Source: Dethiobacter sp.
GTDB lineage: Bacteria; Bacillota_D; Dethiobacteria; Dethiobacterales; Dethiobacteraceae
NCBI GenBank assembly: GCA_018333395.1
Contig: JAGXSQ010000119.1
Coordinates: 1 to 27,985, forward strand
DNA: 27,985 bases
Direction of reading: 5' to 3'
Position 1 is the first letter of the stretch. Every line of letters begins with the position of its first letter. Below the pieces are notes generated by a model, which ran no database searches, was not told where the DNA came from, and saw only the letters and a list, made by a program, of their open reading frames with translations. This document shows positions 1 through 7,776 of this stretch, one piece after another. A program made the translations under genes and the position numbers.

Positions 1-355
1 GACGCAATAGCGGCTTGTCCAGCAACTCCGCCGGCAGGCGGGTAGCAAGCAGTCTGACACCGCAATTGATATCCATGCCCACGGCACCGGCGGAAACCAC
101 CCCTTCCCCCTTGGCCAAACAGGCCAATACACCGCCGATGGGCAAACCAAACCCAGCATGCATATCCGGCAGTCCAATGACCGGGCCGTATACTCCCGGC
201 AGCGTCGCGGCGTCACAAAGCTGTTGCAGTTCTGCGGCGTCATCTGCTACAGCGGCACGCAGCTTGTTGCTCAAAAAAACAAGCCCCTCCGTTTTCATGT
301 CTCCTTCGCGTGGGAGCAGGTAGCGGTTTAGGCCTTTGGCCAGCAACTGGGGCAT
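1..355 (-). CDS. rtcB: RtcB family RNA-splicing ligase (5' part of gene, runs off window)
   Basis: RtcB joins RNA 2',3'-cyclic phosphate or 3'-phosphate ends to 5'-OH ends using GTP and Mn2+; in bacteria it is an RNA repair/ligation enzyme. Only the N-terminal ~118 residues are present, the rest lying beyond position 1. The start is the ATG at 353-355, preceded by a GAGGTGA Shine-Dalgarno. Visible family hallmarks are PGVYGPVIGLPDMHAGFGLP and, further on, GAVGMDINCGVRLL, whose Asp and Cys are metal ligands in characterised RtcB proteins. It sits 15 bp after the DUF4264 stop and downstream of surE, so it is probably the third gene of an operon driven by the promoter at 1363-1391. Identification is firm; the substrate in this organism is unknown. 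Confidence 0.93.
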   Translation of the reverse strand, partial: MPQLLAKGLNRYLLPREGDMKTEGLVFLSNKLRAAVADDAAELQQLCDAATLPGVYGPVIGLPDMHAGFGLPIGGVLACLAKGEGVVSAGAVGMDINCGVRLLATRLPAELLDKPLLR

Positions 356-370
356 GTTGTCACCTCAGGA

Positions 371-538
371 TTATACTTCGTAAACGGAAAAAGTCATCTG
401 TTCGCCTTTTTTCGTCAGCCCAAACATCAAGTTGTGATTTTTAAGATTGCGGTTCAAAAAATCAACAAGGAGGTATAACTCCTCGTTTTTAGCTAATTTC
501 AGCGTTGCCAGCAGTTCCAGTTTACCTCTGCTTTCCAT
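371..538 (-). CDS. Small DUF4264 (YpmA-like) protein, 55 aa
   Basis: This is a 55-residue cytosolic-looking protein starting MESRGKLELLATLKLAKNEE and ending FSVYEV. The pattern of an N-terminal MES, a central LNRNLKNHNLMFGL block and a short C-terminal strand matches my memory of Bacillus YpmA (DUF4264), a small conserved Firmicutes protein of unknown function. The ATG at 536-538 has an AAAGGAG Shine-Dalgarno about 8 nt upstream. It lies 18 bp after surE and 15 bp before rtcB, so the three are probably co-transcribed. No membrane segment, cysteine motif or catalytic signature is visible. The function is unknown; the family assignment is from recall, not a search. Confidence 0.8.
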   Translation of the reverse strand: MESRGKLELLATLKLAKNEELYLLVDFLNRNLKNHNLMFGLTKKGEQMTFSVYEV

Positions 539-556
539 TTTGGCGCTCCTTTATCT

Positions 557-1327
557 TTAAAGCTTGAGGCCCCATTTCTGTAAATCGCCGATCAGTCCGT
601 AATTAGTCAGATCGTAATGAATCGGCGTCACGGAGATTTTACAGTTCTTGATAGCCGAAACATCGGTATCATCCCCGTCCTCCGTATCAATCAGTTCGCC
701 GGCCAGCCAGTAATAAGTGCGGCCGCGCGGATCTGTCCGGCTTTCAAAAGCATTTTTGTACTGCCGCACACCCAAACGGGTGATGGACACCCCGCACATT
801 TTTTCGCTAGTACAGGCAGGGACGTTGATGTTGAGCAGCGTGTCGCTGCTGATGCCCCTTTGCAAAAGCAATTCAGCCAAGTGGCAGATAAATTCGGCAG
901 CATATTCATAGCGGGGCTCACGGTATTCTGTAAGGCTGACAGCGATGGCCGGAATTCCGAGGATGACGCCTTCAATGGCCGCGGAAACTGTGCCGGAATA
1001 AAGTACATCCGTCCCCAGATTAGCGCCGCGGTTAATACCTGATACGACCAAATCGGGCTTATCCGGCAAAAGAGACTCTACGGCCAGCTTTACGCAGTCG
1101 GCCGGTGTCCCGTTGACGGCCCAAGCCGGCACCTCCGGAGTAAGCGGCAACTTTACCGGCTCTGCGCGCAGCGGCCGGTGCATGGTGATAGCGTGTCCGG
1201 TGGCGCTTTGTTCATGGTCAGGTGCTACGATATAGGTCTCGGCTACGGCATGAAAACAACCAGCCAGCGCCTGCAATCCTTCCGCAAAAATCCCGTCGTC
1301 GTTGGTTAACAAAATGCGCAAATTCAT
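557..1327 (-). CDS. surE: 5'/3'-nucleotidase SurE
   Basis: SurE is a metal-dependent survival-protein phosphatase that dephosphorylates nucleoside 5'- and 3'-monophosphates and, in some species, short polyphosphates. The 256-residue protein has the normal length and the family motifs in order: the N-terminal LLTNDDG with the D10-D11 metal ligands, TPADCVK, VSGINRGANLG with the conserved Asn, and YSGTVSAA with the conserved Ser. The start is the ATG at 1325-1327 behind a purine-rich AGGGGG that is unusually close to it. It is the first gene of a probable surE-DUF4264-rtcB operon behind the consensus sigma-A promoter at 1363-1391. The pairing with the RNA ligase RtcB suggests a role in RNA-end or nucleotide salvage, but that is inference. 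Confidence 0.96.
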   Translation of the reverse strand: MNLRILLTNDDGIFAEGLQALAGCFHAVAETYIVAPDHEQSATGHAITMHRPLRAEPVKLPLTPEVPAWAVNGTPADCVKLAVESLLPDKPDLVVSGINRGANLGTDVLYSGTVSAAIEGVILGIPAIAVSLTEYREPRYEYAAEFICHLAELLLQRGISSDTLLNINVPACTSEKMCGVSITRLGVRQYKNAFESRTDPRGRTYYWLAGELIDTEDGDDTDVSAIKNCKISVTPIHYDLTNYGLIGDLQKWGLKL

Positions 1328-1362
1328 CCCCCTGGCTATCTGAAGCTTTCCTATGATTATTA

Positions 1363-1391
1363 ATTATAGTTTATGCCTCCAAGACTGTCAA
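1363..1391 (-). promoter_or_regulatory. Consensus sigma-A promoter for surE operon
   Basis: On the minus strand a perfect -35 TTGACA (1386-1391) is followed, after exactly 17 nt, by a perfect -10 TATAAT (1363-1368). The expected start point, near 1356, is about 30 nt upstream of the surE ATG. This is the best match to the sigma-A consensus in the window and implies strong constitutive transcription of surE, DUF4264 and rtcB. Confidence 0.85.
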
Positions 1392-1422
1392 TTTACGGGG
1401 CCCCCTGGTGAACCATTGTACC

Positions 1423-1545
1423 TCAGAACAACTTCAGGGCCAGCGCCAGCGCTGCCCCAATGGCTATCCCTACGCCCAAAGCAAGAGCTAGCACAAATAA
1501 TATCCCCGCCGCAAACAGGCCTAACTGCATTATTTTGCGGAGCAC
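1423..1545 (-). CDS. Small hydrophobic single-TM protein, 40 aa, unrecognised
   Basis: This is a 40-codon ORF starting at GTG (1543-1545) with an AGAGGGGG Shine-Dalgarno 7 nt upstream. The product begins VLRKIMQLGLFAAGILFVLA (initiator Met) and continues as an Ala/Leu/Gly-rich stretch ending LALKLF. It has a basic N-terminus (R3, K4) and then one long hydrophobic segment, residues 7-38, so it would be a single-pass membrane peptide. It lies between the PF04020 holin-like gene and surE, with the 40-bp palindrome just upstream of it. I do not recognise a family. The good ribosome site and clean TM pattern argue that it is real, but its length makes a chance ORF possible. Confidence 0.5.
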   Translation of the reverse strand: MLRKIMQLGLFAAGILFVLALALGVGIAIGAALALALKLF

Positions 1546-1597
1546 AGCCTTTCCCCCTCTACTAGGAGCTGCGTAAAGATTGCTTTGTTTAAACAGC

Positions 1598-1637
1598 TAC
1601 AACTGTCTGGGTAGAATATTCTCCCCAGACAGTTGTA
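1598..1637. repeat. Near-perfect 40-bp palindrome
   Basis: Fourteen bases (1598-1611, TACAACTGTCTGGG) are exactly complementary to 1624-1637 (CCCAGACAGTTGTA). The loop itself contains the palindrome AGAATATTCT (1613-1622). The whole 40-bp dyad therefore has one mismatched pair, 1612/1623. Neither strand has a proper U-tract after the stem, so it is a poor classical terminator. It lies in the gap between the holin-like gene and the 40-aa ORF. It could be a Rho-independent-like end of the ileS transcript, a protein-binding operator or a repeat element. Confidence 0.75.
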
Positions 1638-1685
1638 ATCCTTCACAGTCCACCGAGAAGACACACCTAGCGGACGAAGCAATAG

Positions 1686-2030
1686 TTATTTTTTCCCTAC
1701 CAGTGCACTGAGCACACTGCTGAACACAGAGAGCAAAAAAGCGCCTAGGATGCCGTCCCAAATGCTGATTACGTCAAAGCCCTCAACCACATCAGCCACC
1801 AGCCAAAGCAAAAGACCATTAACCACAAAAGTAAACAAACCCACAGTTAAGATGTTGACCGGTAGCGTAATAACATTCACTAGCGGCCGGATGGCCGTGT
1901 TAACAAAACCCCAAACCAGTGCCGCGATTAAAGCGGCGCCCACACCTTCAATGTTAACACCATCAAGAACGTAGGCCACAGCATAAAGTGCCAAGGCATT
2001 CAGAATCCAGCGCCAGACCCAGCCACGCAA
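1686..2030 (-). CDS. Phage holin family 4 (PF04020) membrane protein
   Basis: This is a small integral membrane protein of about 114 residues with four predicted TM segments, the usual length for the PF04020 'mycobacterial 4-TMS phage holin' family. Despite the name it is a widespread chromosomal family of unknown function in Gram-positives. The typical signature is visible: LNALALYAVAYVLDGVNIEG, then GFVNTAIRPLVNVITLPVNI and GLFTFVVNGLLLWLVA. I chose the TTG at 2028-2030 because a strong GGGAGGGGGAGAG Shine-Dalgarno precedes it and the family starts here. The same frame stays open to a TTG at 2105 that overlaps the ileS stop, and this would add 25 charged residues with no ribosome site. It follows ileS by about 70 bp and probably shares its transcript. 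No phage genes are nearby. Confidence 0.85.
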   Translation of the reverse strand: MRGWVWRWILNALALYAVAYVLDGVNIEGVGAALIAALVWGFVNTAIRPLVNVITLPVNILTVGLFTFVVNGLLLWLVADVVEGFDVISIWDGILGAFLLSVFSSVLSALVGKK

Positions 2031-2101
2031 GTGCTCTCCCCCTCCCGTTTCGTGCTTCTGTTCGACAAATCGAGCAAAATTCCTTTTTCGGCTCCCGGAT
2101 G

Positions 2102-4885
2102 TCAAACTCTAGCGCGGACTGTTGCGCTGCAACGTGGGCAGAGCGTGGGATGATTTTCACTATGCCCCAAATGGGGGTGAATATTCCAGCAGCGCTCACA
2201 TTTTCCCCCTGGCGCTGTGCTTACCACCACAGCAAGGCCCTCTTCAGGCACCACGCCCGCCGGCACTACTTCCTCCGGCCCGCGCAGCGTACAGGCAGAA
2301 ACGATAAACAGCTCCGCCAGTCGGTCCTTAAACGGCAGGAGCGCAGCATAAGCCGCCTCACCGGCAAAAAGATCCAGCGCCGCACCTAGGGACGAACCAA
2401 TCATTTTTTGCTGGCGTGCCTCCTCCAGGCGGCGGGTCACCACGTCACGCCAGGACAGCAGTTTTTGCCAGCAAGAATCTAACACCGGATCAAGCCAAGC
2501 TGTGTTAACGGCAGGCCAGGTGGCCAGCTGAACGCTCTCCTCCCGTCTGCCTGGAAGATAGGCCCAGGTTTCCTCGGCGGTAAAAGTCAGTACAGGTGTA
2601 ATCAGCCTGACTAGAGTCAGCAGAATCTCGTACATGGCCGTCTGGGCAGAACGGCGGGCCACCGCTGCTGCAGGCGAGGTGTAGAGTCGGTCTTTCAAGA
2701 CATCCAAGTAGAAGTTGGACATCTCCACCACGCAAAAATTGTGGATGGCATGGAAAACGACATGGTACTCAAACTCCTCGTAGGCGCGGCTGACCCGTTC
2801 CGTCAGCACTTGCAGGCGGTGCAACACGTAACGGTCCAGCTCTTCCAGCTTTTCGTAAGGGACGGTACAGCTGGCCTGGTCAAAATCATAACAGTTGCCA
2901 AGTAGGTAGCGGATAGTGTTGCGGATTTTGCGGTAAATCTCCGCTAATTGCTTCAGGATGTCCGGCGAAACGCGCACATCGCTTTTAAAGTCCGAGGAGG
3001 AAACCCACAAGCGTAGGATATCGGCGCCGTACTGCCTGATAATTTGTTCCGGCGCGATAACGTTACCCGTTGATTTGGACATTTTTTTACCCTCACCATC
3101 GACCACCCACCCGTGGGTCAGCGTGGCGCGGTAAGGTGCCCGCCAGCGAGTGGCCACTGAGGTGAGCAGAGAGGACTGGAACCAGCCGCGATACTGATCA
3201 GAGCCTTCCAGATAAAGGTCGGCCGGCGAAACTAGATCCGGATGTGTCTCCAGTACAGCGGCGTGGGAAGAGCCGGAATCAAACCAGACATCCATAATAT
3301 CTGTTTCCTTGCGGAAGGCCGAGTGGGAACAAGCCGGGCAATGCGTTCCGGCAGGCAGGATTTCCGCCGCTTCCCGGGCAAACCAGGCATCGGCTCCCTC
3401 CCTGGCAAAAAGCTCTGCCACAGCACGGATTGTTTCATCGTTAATTAGTTCACTGTTGCAAGCGGCGCAGTAGAAAATGGGGATCGGCACTCCCCAGACA
3501 CGCTGGCGCGAAATGCACCAGTCGTGCCGCTCGGCAACCATGTTGCGAATACGCTCTTCGCCCCAGGCCGGGATCCAGCGCACCTCCTTGATAGCTTGCA
3601 GCGTCTCTTGACGAAAGCCTTTCACCGAAGCAAACCATTGCTCTGTAGCACGGAAAATGACCGGCTCCTTGCAGCGCCAGCAGTGTGGGTAGGGATGCGT
3701 TAGCCTAGAGAAAGACAAAAGCGCGCCTTCTTCTTCCAGAGCTTGGGAAACCGCCTTGTTGCCCTCGTCATAGCGCAACCCGACAAAACGACCAGCCTCT
3801 TTGGTAAAACGGCCGGTATGATCCATCGGGGCAAAAATGGGCAGTCCATAATTAAGGGCTACATCAAAGTCCTCTTGGCCATGACCAGGAGCTGTATGGA
3901 CACAACCCGTTCCGGCCTCCAGAGTAACATGCCCGCCCAAAACGACCACTGATTGGCGGTCGGTATATAGCGGATGACGGCAGACAATCCCTTCCAGATC
4001 AGCGCCGCGGTATTTCTCCACGACCCGGTAATCCGTAATTTTAAGTGTTTCCAGCACACTGCCGAGCAACTCTCCGGCGACAATGATGTTACCCTGCGGT
4101 GTTGCCACGCGGACGTAAGTATAGTCAGGGTGCAAACAGACAGCCATGTTGGCCGGAATAGTCCAGGGCGTGGTCGTCCAGATAACAAACCAGACCTGCT
4201 CCGCATCCGGGAGCTTGCCCTTAGCATCCATTACCTGGAAACGGACATAGATAGAGGGGGACTTGCGGTCCTGATACTCTATCTCCGCCTCCGCCAGCGC
4301 CGTCTCACATTGCGGGCACCAATGAACAGGCTTGAGCCCCTTGTAGATATAGCCCGAGGCTGCCATCTGACCAAAGACTTCAATCTGTTTGGCCTCAAAA
4401 GCCGGGTTAAGCGTCAGATAAGGAGCTTCCCAGTCCCCGCGCACGCCAAGTCGCTTAAATTGCCCGCGCTGCACCGACATGTAATGGAGCGCAAAATCAC
4501 GGCAATGACGCCTAAACTCCAGTGCCGTGACCTCGCCACGCTTTACTTTCCCAGATTTCACCACCTGGTGCTCTATCGGCAGGCCATGGGTATCCCAACC
4601 AGGCACATAAGGCGCATCGTACCCGTTCATCGTCTTATGTTTGACGATAATGTCCTTCAAGACCTTGTTTAAGGCCGTGCCCATGTGAATATCGCCGTTG
4701 GCGTAGGGCGGGCCGTCGTGCAACACAAACTTAGGGCAACCGCACCTACTCTCCTGCACTTTCCTATAAATATTCTGCGCCTCCCACCGGGACATAATCT
4801 CCGGTTCCCGCTCCGGCAAATTGGCACGCATGGGAAAATCGGTCTTGGGCAGATTTAGAGTTTTGGTATAATCTTGTTTTTCCAT
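2102..4885 (-). CDS. ileS: Isoleucyl-tRNA synthetase
   Basis: This class I aminoacyl-tRNA synthetase charges tRNA-Ile with isoleucine in the cytosol and hydrolyses misactivated valine with its editing domain. It is 927 residues, the bacterial size. Visible parts are the HIGH-type motif as HMGT at residues 67-70, the connective/editing insertion with [16 protein letters not shown], the KMSKS loop near 601-605, and a C-terminal zinc finger (CERCW...CPRC) in the last 30 residues. The start is the ATG at 4883-4885, with a GGAGGTG Shine-Dalgarno 6-7 nt upstream; upstream codons in frame run into the T-box terminator and are not coding. The leader at 4906-5195 is an Ile-specific T-box, so expression rises when tRNA-Ile is uncharged. 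divIVA lies upstream, as in many Firmicutes. Confidence 0.98.
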   Translation of the reverse strand: MEKQDYTKTLNLPKTDFPMRANLPEREPEIMSRWEAQNIYRKVQESRCGCPKFVLHDGPPYANGDIHMGTALNKVLKDIIVKHKTMNGYDAPYVPGWDTHGLPIEHQVVKSGKVKRGEVTALEFRRHCRDFALHYMSVQRGQFKRLGVRGDWEAPYLTLNPAFEAKQIEVFGQMAASGYIYKGLKPVHWCPQCETALAEAEIEYQDRKSPSIYVRFQVMDAKGKLPDAEQVWFVIWTTTPWTIPANMAVCLHPDYTYVRVATPQGNIIVAGELLGSVLETLKITDYRVVEKYRGADLEGIVCRHPLYTDRQSVVVLGGHVTLEAGTGCVHTAPGHGQEDFDVALNYGLPIFAPMDHTGRFTKEAGRFVGLRYDEGNKAVSQALEEEGALLSFSRLTHPYPHCWRCKEPVIFRATEQWFASVKGFRQETLQAIKEVRWIPAWGEERIRNMVAERHDWCISRQRVWGVPIPIFYCAACNSELINDETIRAVAELFAREGADAWFAREAAEILPAGTHCPACSHSAFRKETDIMDVWFDSGSSHAAVLETHPDLVSPADLYLEGSDQYRGWFQSSLLTSVATRWRAPYRATLTHGWVVDGEGKKMSKSTGNVIAPEQIIRQYGADILRLWVSSSDFKSDVRVSPDILKQLAEIYRKIRNTIRYLLGNCYDFDQASCTVPYEKLEELDRYVLHRLQVLTERVSRAYEEFEYHVVFHAIHNFCVVEMSNFYLDVLKDRLYTSPAAAVARRSAQTAMYEILLTLVRLITPVLTFTAEETWAYLPGRREESVQLATWPAVNTAWLDPVLDSCWQKLLSWRDVVTRRLEEARQQKMIGSSLGAALDLFAGEAAYAALLPFKDRLAELFIVSACTLRGPEEVVPAGVVPEEGLAVVVSTAPGGKCERCWNIHPHLGHSENHPTLCPRCSATVRARV

Positions 4886-4905
4886 CTTGCACCTCCGTAA
4901 ACTGG

Positions 4906-5195
4906 GAAAAAAATTAAAACTCCCGCCCTGCCTAGGACGGGAATTCTCCCGCGGTACCACCTGGTTTGCAACATAAAGCTCGGCTCTATTGCCACTTACT
5001 TTTCTTAACGGCTAACGCCGGCTACAGCTACTTTAATTTCGCCTGCGACTCACGGGTGATTTTCAGCGCCTCCGCGCACCAGGCTCTCACCACCCCTGGC
5101 TCGCTTGACCGCAAACGCTCGCTTACTCGTCCCGCTCATTGTCTTTGTCTATATTTGATGTCGAGACAGCACCAACCATGTCTAAACACTTTAAT
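4906..5195 (-). promoter_or_regulatory. Isoleucine T-box riboswitch leader of ileS
   Basis: The ~290-nt leader holds the parts of a T-box. The conserved T-box motif is AGGTGGTACCGCGG (4949-4962), whose UGGU bulge fits the ACCA end of tRNA-Ile. It can pair in an antiterminator with the following TCCCGTCCT or leave that segment to the terminator. In Stem I an AGTA/GAA loop-E-like element precedes the candidate specifier codon AUC (5058-5060), followed by the usual purine. AUC matches the ileS gene downstream. Stem boundaries are by eye. Confidence 0.92.
4908..4942 (-). terminator. T-box intrinsic terminator
   Basis: A 9-bp stem, TCCCGTCCT (4934-4942) with AGGGCGGGA (4921-4929), contains one G-U pair and a 4-nt loop. 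It is followed on the minus strand by GTTTTAATTTTTTT. This is the conditional terminator of the ileS T-box, ending about 22 nt before the ileS ATG. Confidence 0.9.
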
Positions 5196-5201
5196 GCCTT
5201 C

Positions 5202-5230
5202 AGTATACCACCATCTTTTTTGTTTAGCAA
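5202..5230 (-). promoter_or_regulatory. Sigma-A-like promoter of ileS leader
   Basis: A -10 TATACT (5202-5207) is separated by 17 nt from a -35 TTGCTA (5225-5230). It lies just upstream of T-box Stem I and about 40 bp downstream of the divIVA stop, so ileS has its own promoter. Confidence 0.65.
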
Positions 5231-5270
5231 GCAACGCCCTTAACTGCCAGAGCGGAGTTGTCGCCGAGGG

Positions 5271-5756
5271 TCAGGCGCCGCGCTTGGCTGCCTGTCCCTC
5301 GCCTAGGGTCAGCCAATCCTCCAACTCTAGGGTAGACAGTTGCGCCTCAACGAGAGAGCGGAAACGCATCTTGAAAATCTGGGCCTGTTTGTAAACCTCT
5401 TCGTGTTCCGCCAAAATACGGCTCGCTTTGTAGCGGGCCTCATCCATGATGCGGGCTGCATCCCTGTCAGCCTCACGACGAATAAGTTCGGCTTCTTTGG
5501 CCGCGTTGCGCTTTACGTCCTCCGCTGTTTCCTGAGCGACGATGATAGCGTTATGTAAAGTTTCCTCAAGTTTGTGGTAATGGTTCAGCTTATCCTTTAC
5601 CTGTGACAACTGCTCCCTGCTGGCTATGTTTTCCTTGATTAGGGATTCCATTTCTTTAGAGATACGGTCAAGAAATTCATCTACCTCGGTTGGAGAAAAG
5701 CCGCGTATAGAACGGCTGAATTCCTTGTTCTGAACATCGATCGGCGTTAATGGCAC
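5271..5756 (-). CDS. divIVA: DivIVA family polar/septal scaffold protein
   Basis: DivIVA binds negatively curved membranes at division sites and poles and recruits division and, in sporulating species, chromosome-anchoring partners. The 161-residue protein has the N-terminal lipid-binding module LTPIDVQNKEFSRSIRGFSP followed by VDEFLD (residues 3-29), with the F-x-R-x-x-RGF loop that inserts into membrane. Long heptad-rich coiled coil spans about 30-145. The start is a GTG (5754-5756) behind GGGAGG. It is shorter at its C-terminus than actinobacterial homologues and fits Firmicutes. It lies 111 bp after ylmH and directly before the ileS T-box, the standard Firmicutes order. Confidence 0.95.
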   Translation of the reverse strand: MPLTPIDVQNKEFSRSIRGFSPTEVDEFLDRISKEMESLIKENIASREQLSQVKDKLNHYHKLEETLHNAIIVAQETAEDVKRNAAKEAELIRREADRDAARIMDEARYKASRILAEHEEVYKQAQIFKMRFRSLVEAQLSTLELEDWLTLGEGQAAKRGA

Positions 5757-5867
5757 ACTGCATACCTCCCGCTGATTTCCTGTGCTTCCCGACTCTTTCT
5801 CCGCTCCCGCACATGTAGCGACTGTGCAATAAGTTCGCCTGCTTAGAAAATAACTCCTGCCTCCTAG

Positions 5868-6671
5868 CTAAAAATGTTTTTTTAATAGTAGCTGAAGACG
5901 GCCTTTGCGGCTTTCCCCCAGCACCGCGGTTACCTCCACACGACCCCGTCCCGCTAGGGAAATAACATCGCCTTCCTTGACGAAAGCACTCGGGGTTTTC
6001 ACAGATTGCCAGTTGAGCTTCACTTGTCCGGAACGCACAGCGGGGACCAGTTTGCTCCGGGATAGACCAAACCCAGCACTAGCTACCGCGTCCAGACGGA
6101 GGCTAGCCACAGTAGCCCGGACTTCCCGTGAGCGTGGTACGGCCGGACACAAATCCTGCGCGCCAATTTCCCACAGGCGCACACTAAAACGGCCCACCGC
6201 AGTCAGATTGCCCAGCAAGTAGGGCAACATTTCTGGAGAAATAACGATCTGAGCAACACCTGCCGCCGTCAGGAGAACATCGCCGATTTTTTCCCGCCGT
6301 AATCCGAGAGCCAGCACCGCCCCGAGATAATCCCGATGACTCAGTTCTGCAGCCTCGCGGCCGGGATCAATCTCTATAAAGGCAAGCGGCACTTGGGACG
6401 CTCCTGACTGGCGGGCAGCAGGATAGATCAGGACACGGGCGCGCTCCGCCTCCGGATAGCCGCCCCAGACAGTATGTTTGAGTGCCTTAAAGTGGTGCAG
6501 CACCCTTTCCGCCACGCGTTGCTGCGCCGGGTCAAAAAAGTCGGTGACTTCTGATTGACCAGCACTTTCCATCTGTTTTATCCGGTCAAGTACCGTAGCG
6601 GCTGTGATTCGATCCAGTTCCTGCGCAAAACGTTCCAGGATTTTCTCTCTGTCCAAAGCGTCTTGACTCAC
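5868..6671 (-). CDS. ylmH: YlmH, S4-domain RNA-binding protein
   Basis: This is a 267-residue RNA-binding protein. The N-terminal two thirds is the YlmH-specific region; the C-terminal ~70 residues form an S4 domain, recognisable from FGLSRSKLVPAVRSGQVKLN and the later EGDVISLAGRGRVEV. Work in Bacillus links YlmH to the 50S subunit and to ribosome-associated quality control, where it can back up the Hsp15-like factor RqcP; whether that applies here is inference. The GTG start (6669-6671) overlaps the sepF stop as GTGA, which suggests translational coupling. In many Firmicutes ylmG (yggT) lies between sepF and ylmH, but here the two genes touch directly. Confidence 0.92.
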   Translation of the reverse strand: MSQDALDREKILERFAQELDRITAATVLDRIKQMESAGQSEVTDFFDPAQQRVAERVLHHFKALKHTVWGGYPEAERARVLIYPAARQSGASQVPLAFIEIDPGREAAELSHRDYLGAVLALGLRREKIGDVLLTAAGVAQIVISPEMLPYLLGNLTAVGRFSVRLWEIGAQDLCPAVPRSREVRATVASLRLDAVASAGFGLSRSKLVPAVRSGQVKLNWQSVKTPSAFVKEGDVISLAGRGRVEVTAVLGESRKGRLQLLLKKHF

Positions 6672-7096
6672 TCTTCCCGCCTAGCAGCGATACCCCGCTC
6701 GCCAGTCTCTTTTTTGCTTTCGGCATTAACCTCTACCTGGGTCGGGGCAAAGACAAAAATCTGCTGGCTTACTTTCTGCATGTTACCGTCTAAAGCAAAA
6801 GTTGCGCCAGAGATAAAGTCGATAATCCTCTTTGCTTCGCTGAGCTCCGTCCCCTCCAGGTTAACCAGTACCGGCTTTCTCGTCTTGATGTGCTCCACGA
6901 TTTGCTGCGCTTCGGCAAACTCTCGAGGCTTGGCAATTACCAGACGCATGTTCTTGCCACTGTGCAGGTTAAGGACGGAACCCTTGCGGCCTGAAGGGCG
7001 AACAAATTCCGCTTCGCCTAAAACCTCCTCCTCTTCGGTTTCCTCTACCAGACCAAGGAAAGATAAAGTTTTTTCCCATAATCTAGCCATATTCAT
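6668..7096 (-). CDS. sepF: SepF cell division protein
   Basis: SepF is a membrane-associated division protein that polymerises into rings, binds the FtsZ C-terminal tail and helps tether the Z-ring together with FtsA. The 142-residue product has the short N-terminal membrane-binding helix (MNMARLWEKTLSFLGLV), an acidic linker, and the C-terminal SepF domain with RPREFAEAQQIVEHI-like helix (here KPREFAEAQQIVEHIKTRKP) and LVNLEGTELSEAKRIIDFIS. The length is typical. Its ATG overlaps the yggS stop (ATGA) and its own stop overlaps ylmH (GTGA). ftsA and ftsZ are in the same window, so all three partners are encoded within about 12 kb. Confidence 0.96.
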   Translation of the reverse strand: MNMARLWEKTLSFLGLVEETEEEEVLGEAEFVRPSGRKGSVLNLHSGKNMRLVIAKPREFAEAQQIVEHIKTRKPVLVNLEGTELSEAKRIIDFISGATFALDGNMQKVSQQIFVFAPTQVEVNAESKKETGERGIAARREE

Positions 7097-7776
7097 CCCC
7101 CTTCGTTTGTTCGAGACCCAAAAACAGCACTGCCTAAACGTACCAGGTTGGCGCCTTCCTCCACAGCGACAAGGTAATCATCAGACATGCCCATGGATAG
7201 TATCCGCATGTACACACCGGGTACACGGCAGGTACTGAAAAGCCGGTACATCTCCCGGAAATACGGGCGGGTTTTTTCCGGATTATCCTCATACGGCGGC
7301 ACCGTCATCAACCCTTCGACCTGCAGGCAGGAAAGCCCTGCCACAGCCGCCAGAAAATCGGTCAGTTCCTCCGGCGCCAGCCCACCCTTCTGCTCCTCTC
7401 CGGCCACATTCACCTGTACCAGCACCTTAATCAGCAACCCCTTGGCTTCGCCATGTTTCTGGAGCGCCTCCGCCAGTTTCCAGCGGTCCAGCGAATGAAT
7501 CAGGCTGAAGCGGCCAGCGGCTTCCCCGGCCTTATTTGTCTGCAGACGGCCAATAAAATGCCAATCAGCTACCGGAAACAGGGTTACCTTTGGCAAAGCT
7601 TCCTGCAGACGGTTTTCGCCAAAAGAGCGTACACCAAGCTTTAAGGCCTCGCCAATCAGGGCAGCGGAAACGGTCTTCGTTACGGCTACCAGACTGATTT
7701 CTTCTCGTCCCCGGCGCCGGGCCGCCTCGTGCAGGCGGGCGCGAATCAAGGTCACGTTACGCTGCAGGTCACTCAT
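7093..7776 (-). CDS. yggS: YggS/PLPBP family PLP-homeostasis protein
   Basis: This is a cytosolic PLP-binding protein with a fold-type III alanine-racemase-like TIM barrel and no known catalytic activity; the family keeps pyridoxal phosphate and amino-acid pools balanced. The 227-residue length is normal. The PLP lysine is in SLVAVTKTV (K34). Other hallmarks are FGENRLQEALPK, WHFIGRLQTNK and the C-terminal LSMGMSDDYLVAVEEGANLV followed by RLGSAVFG. The ATG overlaps the HlyD-like gene's stop (ATGA) and the TGA overlaps sepF. It corresponds to ylmE in the Bacillus ylm cluster. Confidence 0.96.
   Translation of the reverse strand: MSDLQRNVTLIRARLHEAARRRGREEISLVAVTKTVSAALIGEALKLGVRSFGENRLQEALPKVTLFPVADWHFIGRLQTNKAGEAAGRFSLIHSLDRWKLAEALQKHGEAKGLLIKVLVQVNVAGEEQKGGLAPEELTDFLAAVAGLSCLQVEGLMTVPPYEDNPEKTRPYFREMYRLFSTCRVPGVYMRILSMGMSDDYLVAVEEGANLVRLGSAVFGSRTNEGG

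Noticed and set aside
15..323. 102-codon plus-strand ORF at the left edge
   Set aside because: It is antisense to the clear RtcB coding frame, has no ribosome site and encodes a low-complexity product.
1353..1565. 70-codon plus-strand ORF upstream of surE
   Set aside because: It overlaps the consensus surE promoter and the minus-strand 40-aa ORF, lacks a Shine-Dalgarno and resembles no family.
1686..2105. Holin-family name taken as a sign of prophage
   Set aside because: PF04020 proteins are common chromosomal genes; no integrase, lysin, structural gene or att repeat is nearby.
4886..4960. In-frame 25-codon extension of IleRS
   Set aside because: It runs through the T-box terminator and antiterminator; the ATG at 4885 has an excellent ribosome site and the normal family start.
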